From JAKANT01 sp035502095 (GTDB lineage: Bacteria > Pseudomonadota > Gammaproteobacteria > Burkholderiales > Burkholderiaceae_F), in assembly GCA_035502095.1 (NCBI GenBank), contig DATJUX010000025.1:124001-188000 (forward strand): DNA of 64,000 bases, in the 5' to 3' direction. The notes under the pieces were generated by a model. It was not told where the DNA came from. It saw nothing but the letters and a program-made list of their open reading frames with translations, and ran no database searches. The translations under genes were made by a program, and so were the position numbers. Shown here in pieces: positions 16,715 to 24,439 of the stretch (position 1 is the first letter of the stretch; every line of letters starts with the position of its first letter).

Positions 16715-17335
16715 CTACTCGCTGTGGCGCGAGGGCGGTGGCGTGCTCTTGAGAACGACCCGCGTGTTCTCGAGTTCATACAGATAGGCCGCACGACAGG
16801 ACTTCCCGCCCGGAGTGGAGCGCAGCGATTCGTCGGAATCAATGGCGCCGATTCGCCGCCGCAACTCGCGCACCGTTTGCATGACGGTCCAGGAGGGAAC
16901 CGAAGCACAGTACCTGGGAACCTCTTCCCGGGTCGCCAGTGCCAGGACGAATGCAGTGCAAGTGCCGACGGCCTCGCGAATCGACTCGACATGTGCTCGA
17001 GCGGCCCTGGCATCGGTCGTGCGGCTCAAGCGGACCGCCAGGCGAACCGCCCCGGGTTCGCAGTTTGCCGTCTGCCGATTGAGAGGAAGCATGGCCGTGG
17101 TCCAATGGCCGCCCAGATACGCGTTGACTTTGCCCACCCCATCGGCAGCGAGTCGGCGCTCCAGTTCAGGAACGAGCGAATCGGCCGCGGCCGCCGCGAC
17201 CGGAAGCGTGAACGCGGCCAACAGCGACGCAATTGCTGCGCGCACGGCGCCTGGCGTCGAAATCGACCGGCAAGTGCCTCCGGCCGCGGAGCGGGCCGTC
17301 GGGTGGGCTTCGATATCCGACGCAGTGTCAGGCAT
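16715..17335 (-). CDS. Hypothetical exported protein in attC-flanked cassette
   Basis: The frame codes 206 residues. Residues ~31-50 (VRAAIASLLAAFTLPVAAAA) look like a signal peptide, so translation may really start at the in-frame GTG ending at 17245, which would place it at the N-terminus. The mature part has cysteines in TANCEPG, GTCTAF, RYCASV and KSCRAAY that could form disulphides. No family recognised. The gene ends 16 bp before an attC-like site, consistent with a mobile cassette. Confidence 0.5.
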   Translation of the reverse strand: MPDTASDIEAHPTARSAAGGTCRSISTPGAVRAAIASLLAAFTLPVAAAAADSLVPELERRLAADGVGKVNAYLGGHWTTAMLPLNRQTANCEPGAVRLAVRLSRTTDARAARAHVESIREAVGTCTAFVLALATREEVPRYCASVPSWTVMQTVRELRRRIGAIDSDESLRSTPGGKSCRAAYLYELENTRVVLKSTPPPSRHSE

Positions 17336-17407
17336 CGTCCCAGGGAGGTCGCGATCCGGCGTGGTGCCTGCGTTCGAGCGGGCGCATGAGCAGTGATTCG
17401 TGCAAGC

Positions 17408-17585
17408 CGTGACGTCTCAGTCGAGGCTGTGCGTTTGCCAGGCTGGTGCAGCAAGGGGTTTTAGACACCTTCTCGCTTTGATAAAGCGAGATAAGCGCCC
17501 GGCGCCACCGGGAAATCGCGACTGGTCAGTTGCCGCTGCGGCGCCCTGGCGTCGGCTCCGAAGAATTGTCAGGCGTCACGCCTGA
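17408..17585 (-). repeat. Degenerate attC-like sequences flanking a cassette remnant
   Basis: On the complement strand, GCCTGACAATTCTTCGG begins at 17585 and continues into GAGCCGACGCC. This is close to the start of the classical aadA-type attC. A second core GTCTAAAAC ends near 17458, matching GCCTAAAAC of the site at 19080-19127. Between them is a perfect inverted repeat, TCTCGCTTT (17471-17479) and AAAGCGAGA (17483-17491). The region may be two decayed sites or one rearranged site. Confidence 0.45.
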
Positions 17586-17848
17586 CTCCCTCTGCCCGAA
17601 GAAGCCGCCTCACGCGACCACAGATGTCCGGTACTGATTCCAGGGAAGAGTCCACGACCAGATCGCCGCGCTCTGCTGCATCGAAGACAATGCGTGCGCT
17701 GGAGTCGCTCGAAGGAACTTCAGTTGATCCTCCGAATTGGGCTGCCCGGCGGAGATGAACTGACACAGCGGCAACGGTGATCGTCGGCGTCAGGAGCCCA
17801 GCCGCAATATCGATGCGGTCGCGTGGCAGGCCGTTGGATTGGAAACCT
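17569..17848 (-). pseudogene. Probable truncated cassette gene remnant
   Basis: Between the LysE stop and the attC-like sequences the frame ending at 17569 reads on from TPTITVAAVSVHLRRAAQFGG through DSSARIVFDAAERGDLVVD to VPDICGRVRRLLRAEG. It looks like coding sequence, but its 5' part coincides with antisense-like sequence under lysE and no start with a ribosome-binding site is visible. The stop codon lies inside the R'' core of the following site, a common cassette arrangement. Identity unknown; truncation is inferred. Confidence 0.35.
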
Positions 17849-18466
17849 TCAGGCCTCTCGCTTTGCCAGAGCGAGGAAAGTGCCCAACGCAACCATTGTG
17901 GCTCCCGACGCGCGGCGCAGAAGCCGCGCGCGCGCCGCCCGGGCTGCGTGCGAGGCCAGCAACCGCGCAGACGAGAACACAGCCACAACATCAACGAGCG
18001 TGTTGAGGACGACACATATCGTGCCAAGCAGAACCAGCTGTGGGATGACCGGCTCCGATGCCCGGACGAACTGCGGCAGGAAGGCCAGAAAGAACAAGGC
18101 GGTCTTGACGTTGAGGGCTTCGACAACGACTCCGTCGAGCAGTGCCCGACGTGGACCTGGAGCCGCGACACTCACGGACCGAGGGTCACGGTCCTTCTGC
18201 AGAAGCAGCCGAACGCCCAAGTACACGAGGTACAGGGCGCCAGCGTACTTGACCACTGTGAACGCAACAGCAGACTGCGCCACGAGCAGGGACAAGCCGG
18301 TGGCAGCCGCCAAGACGTGGAGCATGCCGCCGACCGCAGTGCCGAAACAGGATGCCAGGCCCTCCGCGCGTCCGCCAGCGACCGTGCGTGCGACGACATA
18401 GGCAATGCCTGGACCCGGCGTAATGGCGAGGACGACGGCGGCGACGAGGAACGTGAGGACGGACAT
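17849..18466 (-). CDS. LysE/RhtB-family amino-acid exporter
   Basis: This 205-residue inner-membrane protein has the LysE-family start (LTFLVAAVVLAITPGPGIAYV), the conserved GGRAEGLASCFGTAVGG loop, and KYAGALYLVYLGVRLLL followed by NVKTALFFLAFLPQF. About six transmembrane helices are expected. The family exports amino acids or homoserine lactone-like compounds; the substrate cannot be read from sequence. It starts 23 bp after the DHFR-like gene stop with no attC between, so the two may share one cassette. Confidence 0.88.
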   Translation of the reverse strand: MSVLTFLVAAVVLAITPGPGIAYVVARTVAGGRAEGLASCFGTAVGGMLHVLAAATGLSLLVAQSAVAFTVVKYAGALYLVYLGVRLLLQKDRDPRSVSVAAPGPRRALLDGVVVEALNVKTALFFLAFLPQFVRASEPVIPQLVLLGTICVVLNTLVDVVAVFSSARLLASHAARAARARLLRRASGATMVALGTFLALAKREA

Positions 18467-18489
18467 AGCGAAGCAGACCAGTCCGATGG

Positions 18490-19053
18490 CTATTTTTTCG
18501 GTCGATACCGCATCGCCACCGCCCCAGAGCCGAACTCCAGACGGCTTACGAGCTTCAGGTCGACATACTTGGATAGCCCGGCGAACAACGTCGGTCCATG
18601 GCCTGCCAGCCTCGGCTGCACCACGAACTCGTACTCATCGATCAACCCCAGCTCCGTCAACGCCAGCGCGAGCTTCACGCCTGCCACGAACAGTCCTTTA
18701 CCCGACTCCCGCTTGAGCTGCTGAACGGCCTCTCCTAAATCCCCGCGCACGAGCTCCGCGTTCCAATCGACCCGCTCCAGGGTGCTCGACACGACGTACT
18801 TCTTCGCCGCGTCGATCGTCCGGGCAAAGGGTTCCATCCAGCGTTGCATCCAATCAGGCCTGACTCCCGTCAGCGCCGGAGCCCGCCACGCTGCCTCCAT
18901 CAATTCGTAGGTCACCCGGCCAAAGAGGAGGGCATCGGCCCGGGATATGTTGCCCGTCGCGTAACGATGCAAGTCTTCGTCCGCGAAAATTGCACGATGA
19001 TCGCAGCACCCGTCCAAGGTGACGTTGATGGAATATTGAAGGGGTCGCGTCAC
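18490..19053 (-). CDS. Dihydrofolate reductase-family protein (RibD C-terminal type)
   Basis: This 187-residue protein has the RibD C-terminal/DHFR-like pattern: YSINVTLDGCCDHR at the start, DALLFGRVTYELM, KYVVSSTLE, and GLFVAGVKLALALTELGLIDEYEFVVQPRLAGHGPTLF. Proteins of this type are common integron cassette and accessory genes and are usually unrelated to trimethoprim resistance. NADPH binding is likely; the substrate is unknown. It sits after the attC-like site at 19080-19127. Confidence 0.8.
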   Translation of the reverse strand: MTRPLQYSINVTLDGCCDHRAIFADEDLHRYATGNISRADALLFGRVTYELMEAAWRAPALTGVRPDWMQRWMEPFARTIDAAKKYVVSSTLERVDWNAELVRGDLGEAVQQLKRESGKGLFVAGVKLALALTELGLIDEYEFVVQPRLAGHGPTLFAGLSKYVDLKLVSRLEFGSGAVAMRYRPKK

Positions 19054-19079
19054 GTAAGCCTACCGAGAGCCATGGGATC

Positions 19080-19127
19080 GCCTAACGTTTGACATGAGCG
19101 AGTCCGCTCGATGGAAGGGTTTTAGGC
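19080..19127 (-). repeat. attC-like recombination site
   Basis: The complement strand runs from GCCTAAAAC to CGTTAGGC over 48 bases. The centre is a hairpin with arms GAGCG and CGCTC and an unpaired base next to the CAT/ATG pairing, as in folded attC sites. The stop codon of the VOC gene (TAA, 19122-19124) lies inside the first core. Confidence 0.65.
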
Positions 19128-19496
19128 CTCGGGTTCGTGGCAAACCGCCTCGATGTTGTGCCCGTCCGGACCAATGACGAAAGCTGCATAGTAGTTCGCG
19201 TGGTAGTGAGGGCGAAGACCAGGCGCGCCATTGTCTTTGCCACCTGCCTCCAGAGCCGCGCGATAGAAGGCGCGGACTTGCTGGCGATTCTCGGCCGTGA
19301 ACGCCAAGTGAAGATGCGCCGGCATCTCCTCGGTCTGGTACAGGCACAACGAAGCAGCACCCTTTGCAATGAGCTCGACGCCGTAGGCTGGCGGACCCTC
19401 CGAGCCAACGGCTACTCCGAGTGGTTCGAGTGCTTTGAGGAAGAACGCCTTGCTCGCTGCATAGTCGCTGACTCCGAACTTGACGTGGTCAAACAT
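19122..19496 (-). CDS. VOC/glyoxalase-family cassette protein
   Basis: This 124-residue single-domain VOC protein starts MFDHVKFGVSDYAASKAFF. It contains HLHLAFTAENRQQVRAFYRAAL and ends YYAAFVIGPDGHNIEAVCHEPEA. Candidate metal ligands are H4, a histidine of HLHLAF and the glutamate of NIEAV. VOC proteins include glyoxalases, dioxygenases and drug-binding proteins; this small form is common in cassettes and has no assigned substrate. attC-like sites flank the gene on both sides. Confidence 0.85.
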   Translation of the reverse strand: MFDHVKFGVSDYAASKAFFLKALEPLGVAVGSEGPPAYGVELIAKGAASLCLYQTEEMPAHLHLAFTAENRQQVRAFYRAALEAGGKDNGAPGLRPHYHANYYAAFVIGPDGHNIEAVCHEPEA

Positions 19497-19525
19497 GCGT
19501 CCTCCGGGCGTGTGGTCTTCGTGAG

Positions 19526-19606
19526 GTCTAACGTCGAAACTGACCGGCGGCGGCCCGGCCGCGCAGCGGACGCCACCAGGCGCCCGCGTTCAATGAAACG
19601 TTAGGC
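19526..19606 (-). repeat. attC recombination site, well conserved
   Basis: The complement strand begins GCCTAACGTTTCATTGAACG and ends TTTCGACGTTAGAC, 81 bases in all. R'' (GCCTAAC) and R' (GTTAGAC) are complementary cores, and the GC-rich interior can fold. This is a textbook chromosomal-integron attC layout and the clearest site of the cluster. The GNAT stop codon lies one base before it. Confidence 0.85.
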
Positions 19607-19607
19607 A

Positions 19608-20003
19608 TCAGCCGCTCTCCCGCGTGCGCTCCATCGCCACCTCCGACCGCACAAAGCCCAGCTTCTCGTAAAACCCTCCAACGCCCTCTCTCGCCGCACG
19701 CAGCACCCAAGTCATGCTTCGGTCCTGGCCCATCACGGTTTCCACAAGCGCGCGGCCGACCCCTCGACGGCGATGCGCTGCTGCGACGACAACCATTGAG
19801 ATGTACCCGTTCCTCATTCCATCCGTCAGCGCGCGAAGAAACCCGATGACCTCTCCGTCCTTTACGGCGACAAGCGCCCGTTGAGACCGGGCGACCAACT
19901 CTCGAAATTCTTCAGCATTCGATACGCCGAGATCCCAGCCTCCCGCAACGAGGAGATTTCTCGCGGACTCCAGTTCGTCCTCTCGAATGGGACGGATCTC
20001 CAC
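19608..20003 (-). CDS. GNAT-family N-acetyltransferase (cassette gene)
   Basis: This 131-residue single-domain GNAT has MEIRPIREDELESARNLL, VAVKDGEVIGFLRA, the acetyl-CoA loop RRRGVGRALV and a C-terminal GGFYEKLGFV. Such enzymes acetylate small molecules or protein amines; the substrate is unknown. attC sites lie on both sides (19526-19606 and 20010-20081), so it is a complete integron-type cassette. Confidence 0.9.
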   Translation of the reverse strand: MEIRPIREDELESARNLLVAGGWDLGVSNAEEFRELVARSQRALVAVKDGEVIGFLRALTDGMRNGYISMVVVAAAHRRRGVGRALVETVMGQDRSMTWVLRAAREGVGGFYEKLGFVRSEVAMERTRESG

Positions 20004-20009
20004 TCTGAT

Positions 20010-20081
20010 GCCTAACGTCGAAGCTCAGCCGCCGCCCACGAGCGAAGCGATTGGGCTATCGGTTGCAGCGACAAGTTAGAA
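20010..20081 (-). repeat. attC recombination site
   Basis: The complement strand runs from TTCTAAC (R'') to GTTAGGC (R') over 72 bases, with L'-type sequence CTGAGCTTCGAC before R' as in the neighbouring site. The stop codon of the upstream decayed hicB-like frame (TAA, 20076-20078) lies inside R''. Confidence 0.8.
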
Positions 20082-20280
20082 CCGTTCCGGCTCGGGGACA
20101 CCGAGGTCACGACAGATCTTCCGTGCGAGATTCCTGTTGACCTCAATGTGTCGCGGCACCGCGCTACGCGTGTTCAGCGCCGGGTTATGCCACGAGCCAA
20201 CTGCGACGCAACCGGGAAGATCCGGCACGTAAAGCACCGTACGAGTTCTCGCCCTTCTCAACGATGACGACGTAATCCAC
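20076..20280 (-). pseudogene. hicB-like antitoxin remnant, frameshifted and grafted
   Basis: A GTG at 20280 opens VDYVVIVEKGENSYGA, the typical HicB antitoxin start. One extra T then shifts the frame, and the next frame continues YVPDLPGCVAVG, the next HicB motif. Instead of the HicB helix region it runs straight into SWHNPALNTRSAVPRHIEVN and ARKICRDLGVPEPERF, which resembles the end of another small toxin-type protein. A frameshift plus an internal deletion or fusion best explains this. It follows a damaged hicA, so the pair is a decayed toxin-antitoxin cassette. Confidence 0.6.
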
Positions 20281-20290
20281 CTTTACGACC

Positions 20291-20484
20291 TCACTTCTTC
20301 GGCCCTGCCTGCCGCAAGGCGCTGTTCAACGTACCGGCGGAACTTCGACACTCGGGTTGCCCGATACGGTGACGGTACCGCGTTTGACGGGGTGGTGAAA
20401 CTGGCGGTGACTGCCCTGCGTCCGCACGAGAAGCCAACCATCCGCCTCTAGCAGAGCGATGGGGTCCTTCACCTTCATTGGCAT
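20291..20484 (-). pseudogene. hicA-like mRNA interferase toxin, frameshifted
   Basis: From the ATG at 20484, after a GGAGG ribosome-binding site, the frame reads MPMKVKDPIALLEADGW, then LLVRTQGSHRQFHHP and GTVTVSGNPSVEVPP. This is the double-stranded RNA-binding-like fold of HicA toxins, with the catalytic histidine in GSHRQF. The frame then stops early at 20326. Restoring one base would give GTLNSALRQAGPKK-stop, the normal HicA end, with the stop at 20291. Either a real -1 mutation inactivated the toxin or the base is a sequencing error. HicA normally cleaves mRNA and is neutralised by HicB. Confidence 0.65.
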
Positions 20485-20505
20485 GCCGAGGACCTCCGCA
20501 TTGAC

Positions 20506-20621
20506 TCCTAACTCAATGTAGGCCGCACGTGTCCGTATAGCAGCGTCCGCACATCACCCAGCCGTGCGCCCCAGTACGGCGAAGGTCGTAGGAGAAATGT
20601 CCGTTGTGGCGCGGGTTAGGC
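20506..20621 (-). repeat. Candidate long attC-like site
   Basis: The complement strand starts GCCTAAC at 20621 and ends GTTAGGA at 20506, giving complementary outer cores 116 bases apart. That is a size seen for large chromosomal-integron sites. The interior pairing is less obvious than in the neighbours. Its position just upstream of the hicA remnant supports it as the array boundary. Confidence 0.45.
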
Positions 20622-20697
20622 GTTCCTAAGGTTCGGTTCGCCGGTTCGTGCGTGCGCGATTGCTCGCCATGCTCGCTGCCGAGCGCCGCGTTTCGGC

Positions 20698-21540
20698 TCA
20701 ACCGGGCCCGTTCAGGAACCGCTCCACCAGCTGCAACTGCTCAGGCACGTTCAGCGCCGGCGCGTGTCCGCAGCCCGGAACCGTGACTACGACGGCGCGC
20801 GGGCCGCGCCGGCGCATCTCCTCGGCGGTTTCCGCGAGCAGCAGGTCGGAGGTCTCGCCGCGCAGGCACAGCACCGGAATGTCGAGCGCATCGTAGGCAT
20901 CCCACTGGTCGTAGTCGTGCGGGTGGTGCACGAATTGCAGCACCATGTTCGGGTCGTAGTGCGGCGTGACCTTGCCGTTCGGCAAGCGGCGCGTCGACGT
21001 TTCCGTCAGGCGGCGCCACTGCGCGTCGGACAGCGAGCCGTAGGGCTTGTAGATGGTGCGGAAATACGACTCGAGCTCGCTCACGCGATCAAACTGCGCC
21101 GGGTTGCCCGTGTAGCCGCGGATGCGTGCCACGGCGGCTTCGGCGAGTTTGGGCCCGATATCGTTCAACACCAGGCGGCGGATGCGACCGCGCAGTGCGC
21201 CCGAGGCCAGCCGCAGCCCCAGCGCACCGCCCATCGACGTGCCGAGCCAGTGCATTGAGTCGATGCCGAGCCGGTCGACCAGGTCGAGCGCGATGCGCGC
21301 ATAGAAATCGAGGCAGTACTCGCGGTCCGGGGCCGGACTCCACTGCGACAGGCCGCGTCCGATCGTGTCCGGGCAGATCACGCGGTAGCGGGTGGCGAGA
21401 TGCGCCGCGACCTCGTCCATGTCGCGCCCCGTGCGTGCCAGACCGTGCCATGCGATCACCGTGTCGCCCTGTTCCGCGCCCCACTCCGTGTAGTGGATTT
21501 CGCGCTCCGCGGAGACGATGTAGTTCGACGTGAATTTCAT
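20698..21540 (-). CDS. Alpha/beta hydrolase at the end of the liv operon
   Basis: This 280-residue hydrolase has an oxyanion-side motif WHGLARTG (31-38), a nucleophile elbow LGTSMGG with S102, and a probable catalytic histidine in GCGHAPALN. Likely roles are ester, lactone or amide hydrolysis in the cytoplasm. It begins 37 bp after the livM stop, so it is probably the last gene of the sigma-54-controlled operon. This suggests that it processes the imported compound or a derivative. Confidence 0.85.
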   Translation of the reverse strand: MKFTSNYIVSAEREIHYTEWGAEQGDTVIAWHGLARTGRDMDEVAAHLATRYRVICPDTIGRGLSQWSPAPDREYCLDFYARIALDLVDRLGIDSMHWLGTSMGGALGLRLASGALRGRIRRLVLNDIGPKLAEAAVARIRGYTGNPAQFDRVSELESYFRTIYKPYGSLSDAQWRRLTETSTRRLPNGKVTPHYDPNMVLQFVHHPHDYDQWDAYDALDIPVLCLRGETSDLLLAETAEEMRRRGPRAVVVTVPGCGHAPALNVPEQLQLVERFLNGPG

Positions 21541-21577
21541 ATCGGTTCTGCGTTTCGGCGTGACGGGGGGACCGGCA

Positions 21578-22630
21578 TCAGCCTCGCCTGAATGCCTGCA
21601 GCCGCAGGCGCCCGACGATGCCGCTCGGGAAGAAATAGACGCACACCACGAACAGCACGCCGAGCCAGAGCAGCCAGCGGTCGGGCGAGAGCAGGAGCGC
21701 GACCGCCGGCATGCCGCTCGCCGCGCCGGCGGCGACCTGCAGCAGTTCCTGCAGGTAGTTCTGCGCGATCAGGAACAGCGCCGAACCCAGCACCGCGCCG
21801 TACATCGTGCCCATGCCGCCGATCACGACGATCAGCAGGATGTCGAGCATGATCTCGAACGCGAGCGACGTATCCGGTCCGTTGTAGCGCAGCCAGAGGG
21901 CGAGCAGGGCGCCGGCGAGCGTCGCGAAACCGGCGGCCAGCACGCTCGACCACGTGCGGTAGACGACCGTGCGATAGCCGATCGCCTCGGCGCGGAAGTC
22001 GTTCTCGCGGATCGCCTGCAGCACACGTCCGAACGGCGAGTTGACGCAGCGCAGGAGGGCGAGGAACGAGATCGCCACCACCAGCACGATGGCGTAGTAG
22101 GTGAGCAGGCGCCCGTCCAGGGTGCGTGTCAGGTGGAAGCCCGGTGTAAGGACTTGCGGTACTTTGAACGAGAGACCGTCCTCGCCGCCGGTGAGATCGG
22201 ACAGCTGCGACGCCAGCGTCTGGAACGCGGCCGCCACCGCAAGCGTGATCATCGCGAAGAAGATCGCTTTCACGCGCAGGCTGAACAAGCCGATCAGCAG
22301 CGCCAGCGCGAGCGACAGCACCAGCGCGGCACCGAAGCCGACCGCGATCGCGCCCCAGCTCGCGCCGAGCCGCGTGCTGGCGATCGCGATGCCGTAGGCG
22401 CCGAGGCCGAAGAACATCGTGTGCGCGAAGCTCACGATGCCGGTGTAACCGAGCAGCAGGTCGTAGCTCGCGACCAGCAGGATGAAGACGGCGATCTTCG
22501 CCGCCACGCCGAGCGCCTTCGCCCCGGGAAAGACGAACGGCGCGAGCAGCAGCCCGATCGCCGCGAGCGCGAGCAGGATCGCCAGCGCGCGGCTGCGCGG
22601 CAGGTCGTGGGAGAGCAGGCGCGAGAGCAT
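21578..22630 (-). CDS. livM: Branched-chain amino-acid-type ABC permease (LivM family)
   Basis: This 350-residue inner-membrane permease has the LivM-type segments LLGYTGIVSFAHTMFFGLGAY, AIRENDFRAEAIGYRT and VVIGGMGTMYGAVLGSA. It forms the translocation pore with LivH and is energised by LivG and LivF. The operon order is K-G-F-H-M. Importers of this class carry amino acids, amides, urea or aromatic acids, so branched-chain specificity is not assured. Confidence 0.92.
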   Translation of the reverse strand: MLSRLLSHDLPRSRALAILLALAAIGLLLAPFVFPGAKALGVAAKIAVFILLVASYDLLLGYTGIVSFAHTMFFGLGAYGIAIASTRLGASWGAIAVGFGAALVLSLALALLIGLFSLRVKAIFFAMITLAVAAAFQTLASQLSDLTGGEDGLSFKVPQVLTPGFHLTRTLDGRLLTYYAIVLVVAISFLALLRCVNSPFGRVLQAIRENDFRAEAIGYRTVVYRTWSSVLAAGFATLAGALLALWLRYNGPDTSLAFEIMLDILLIVVIGGMGTMYGAVLGSALFLIAQNYLQELLQVAAGAASGMPAVALLLSPDRWLLWLGVLFVVCVYFFPSGIVGRLRLQAFRRG

Positions 22631-22665
22631 GGGAGCGATCGGTGCCTATTCGGCGGTGAACATCC

Positions 22666-23685
22666 TCATCGACTCGTCACCGGATACAGGCCCTGCGGCC
22701 GCCACAGCAGCACCGCGACCATGAGGGCGATGTTCGAGAACAGCGCCGCCTTCGGAAGCAGGAAGCCGGTGTAGTTGGCGAGCAGCCCGACCATCAGCGC
22801 GCCGACCAGGCAGCCGAGGGTCGAACCGAGGCCGCCGATGATGATCACGATGAAGATCAGCACGTTCACCTGCGCGCCGATCTGCGGCACCACGCTCTGC
22901 TGATACAAGCCCCACAGCACGCCGCCGAGCCCGGCCAAGGCGGAACCGGCGACGAACACGCCGACGAACAGACTACGGATGCGGTAGCCCAGGCTTTCGA
23001 CCATCTCGCGGTCCTGCACGCCGGCGCGGATCAGCAGGCCGATCTTGGTGCGATTGAGCGTGAACAGCAGCACGGCCAGCACGACGGCGCCCACGACCAC
23101 CGCGAACACCCGGTAGCGTTCGACCGCCGCATCGCCGATCGCGATCGCGCCGCGCAGCGTCTCGGGCAGCGGCAGCGGAATCTGCTGCGGGCCCCAGATC
23201 GCCTTGATGAGTTCCTCGCCGATGATCATGCCGCCCATCGTGATGAGGATCTGCTTCAGGTGCTGGCCGTACACGGGGCGGACGATCACGCGTTCGAACG
23301 CCAGCCCGACCGCTCCCGCCAGCGCCATCGCGACCAGCATGGCGGCGAAGACGGCGAGCAGATTCGGGCCGAGCGCGGGGGCCGTCGCGTAGCCGCTCAT
23401 GGCGCTGAACACCGTGGTGGCGATGAACGCGCCGAATGCGATGAACACGCCGTGGCCGAAGTTCAGCACGTCCATCAGTCCGAACACGAGCGTGAGTCCG
23501 GAAGCGATGATGAAGACGATCATCCCCATCGCGAGGCCGGCCACGGTGAGCGTGACCCACGTCGAAGGCCGGATGAACGGCAATGCCGCCAGGGCAAGCG
23601 CGACCACGAGCAGCAACGGCACGAAGTCGAACTTCGGCTTTGGCACGCCCGCCGCGGCGGGCATCGAGGCGGAGGCGGCGTTCAT
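22666..23685 (-). CDS. livH: Branched-chain amino-acid-type ABC permease (LivH family)
   Basis: This 339-residue permease has many transmembrane helices and LivH-type motifs: ASGLTLVFGLMDVLNFGHG, QDREMVESLGY and IIIGGLGSTLGCLVGALMVG. It starts 4 bp after the livF stop and precedes livM by 35 bp, so the two membrane subunits are co-expressed. An N-terminal extension (~25 residues, proline-rich) precedes the first helix. Confidence 0.92.
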   Translation of the reverse strand: MNAASASMPAAAGVPKPKFDFVPLLLVVALALAALPFIRPSTWVTLTVAGLAMGMIVFIIASGLTLVFGLMDVLNFGHGVFIAFGAFIATTVFSAMSGYATAPALGPNLLAVFAAMLVAMALAGAVGLAFERVIVRPVYGQHLKQILITMGGMIIGEELIKAIWGPQQIPLPLPETLRGAIAIGDAAVERYRVFAVVVGAVVLAVLLFTLNRTKIGLLIRAGVQDREMVESLGYRIRSLFVGVFVAGSALAGLGGVLWGLYQQSVVPQIGAQVNVLIFIVIIIGGLGSTLGCLVGALMVGLLANYTGFLLPKAALFSNIALMVAVLLWRPQGLYPVTSR

Positions 23686-23689
23686 CCGT

Positions 23690-24439
23690 CTATTGATGCG
23701 CCGCCAGCGAAAGGCCGAGCAGGCGCGCCTGCAGCCCCTCGTCTTGCGCGAGGTCGGCCATCGAGCCGCGATGGACGATGCGCCCGTCGTCCATCACCGC
23801 CACCGTGTCGCCGAGCTGGCGCGCCATGTTGAAGTTCTGCTCGACCAGCAGCACCGTGGTCTGCGTCGCCTTGAGTTCGCGCAGCGCGGCGATCATGTTC
23901 TGCACGATCGCAGGTGCCAGGCCCTTGCTCGGCTCGTCGATCAGAAGCAGCTTGCGCGGCTCGACGACGGCGCGCGCGACCGCCAGCATCTGCTTCTGGC
24001 CCCCCGATAGTTTCCCGGCCGGATAGAGCCAGAACTTCTTCAGTGCCGGAAACAGCGCGAAGATCCAGTCGAGCCGCCGCGCATCGATCTGCTCGGCAGT
24101 GCGCGCGCCGCGCGCCGCGAGTACGAGGTTCTCCTTGACGCTGAGGTCGCTGAAGATGCCCATGCTCTCGGGCACGTAGGCGATGCCGCGGCGTGCGATC
24201 TCGGGCGTGTTCGCCCCGGCATCTGGTCCGCCGATCTGCGCGCCGTCGAACGTGATCGTGCCGCGCGATGCCCGCCACAGCCCCATGATCGTGCGCAGGC
24301 AGGTGGTCTTGCCCGCGCCGTTGCGGCCGAGCAGCATCGTCAACTGGCCGCGCGGCACTTCGAGGTCCACCCCGTGCAGGACGTGATAGGCACCGATGTG
24401 CGTGTGCACCCCGGCCAGCGTGAGGAGTGCGTCGCTCAC
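23690..24439 (-). CDS. livF: ABC transporter ATP-binding protein (LivF family)
   Basis: This 249-residue ATPase has Walker A GRNGAGKTT, signature LSGGQKQ, Walker B LLLIDEPSKGLAP and an H-loop in LLVEQN. It drives import through LivH/LivM. Its start overlaps the livG stop by 4 bp (24436-24439), indicating translational coupling. Confidence 0.94.
   Translation of the reverse strand: MSDALLTLAGVHTHIGAYHVLHGVDLEVPRGQLTMLLGRNGAGKTTCLRTIMGLWRASRGTITFDGAQIGGPDAGANTPEIARRGIAYVPESMGIFSDLSVKENLVLAARGARTAEQIDARRLDWIFALFPALKKFWLYPAGKLSGGQKQMLAVARAVVEPRKLLLIDEPSKGLAPAIVQNMIAALRELKATQTTVLLVEQNFNMARQLGDTVAVMDDGRIVHRGSMADLAQDEGLQARLLGLSLAAHQ

Noticed and set aside
17849..18171. The 5' part of the long complement frame ending at 17569
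   Set aside because: It lies under lysE in another frame and has no coding character; only the part below 17849 may be real.
21530..22774. A 414-codon plus-strand frame across livM
   Set aside because: It is antisense to a clear permease gene, and its translation is charged low-complexity sequence.
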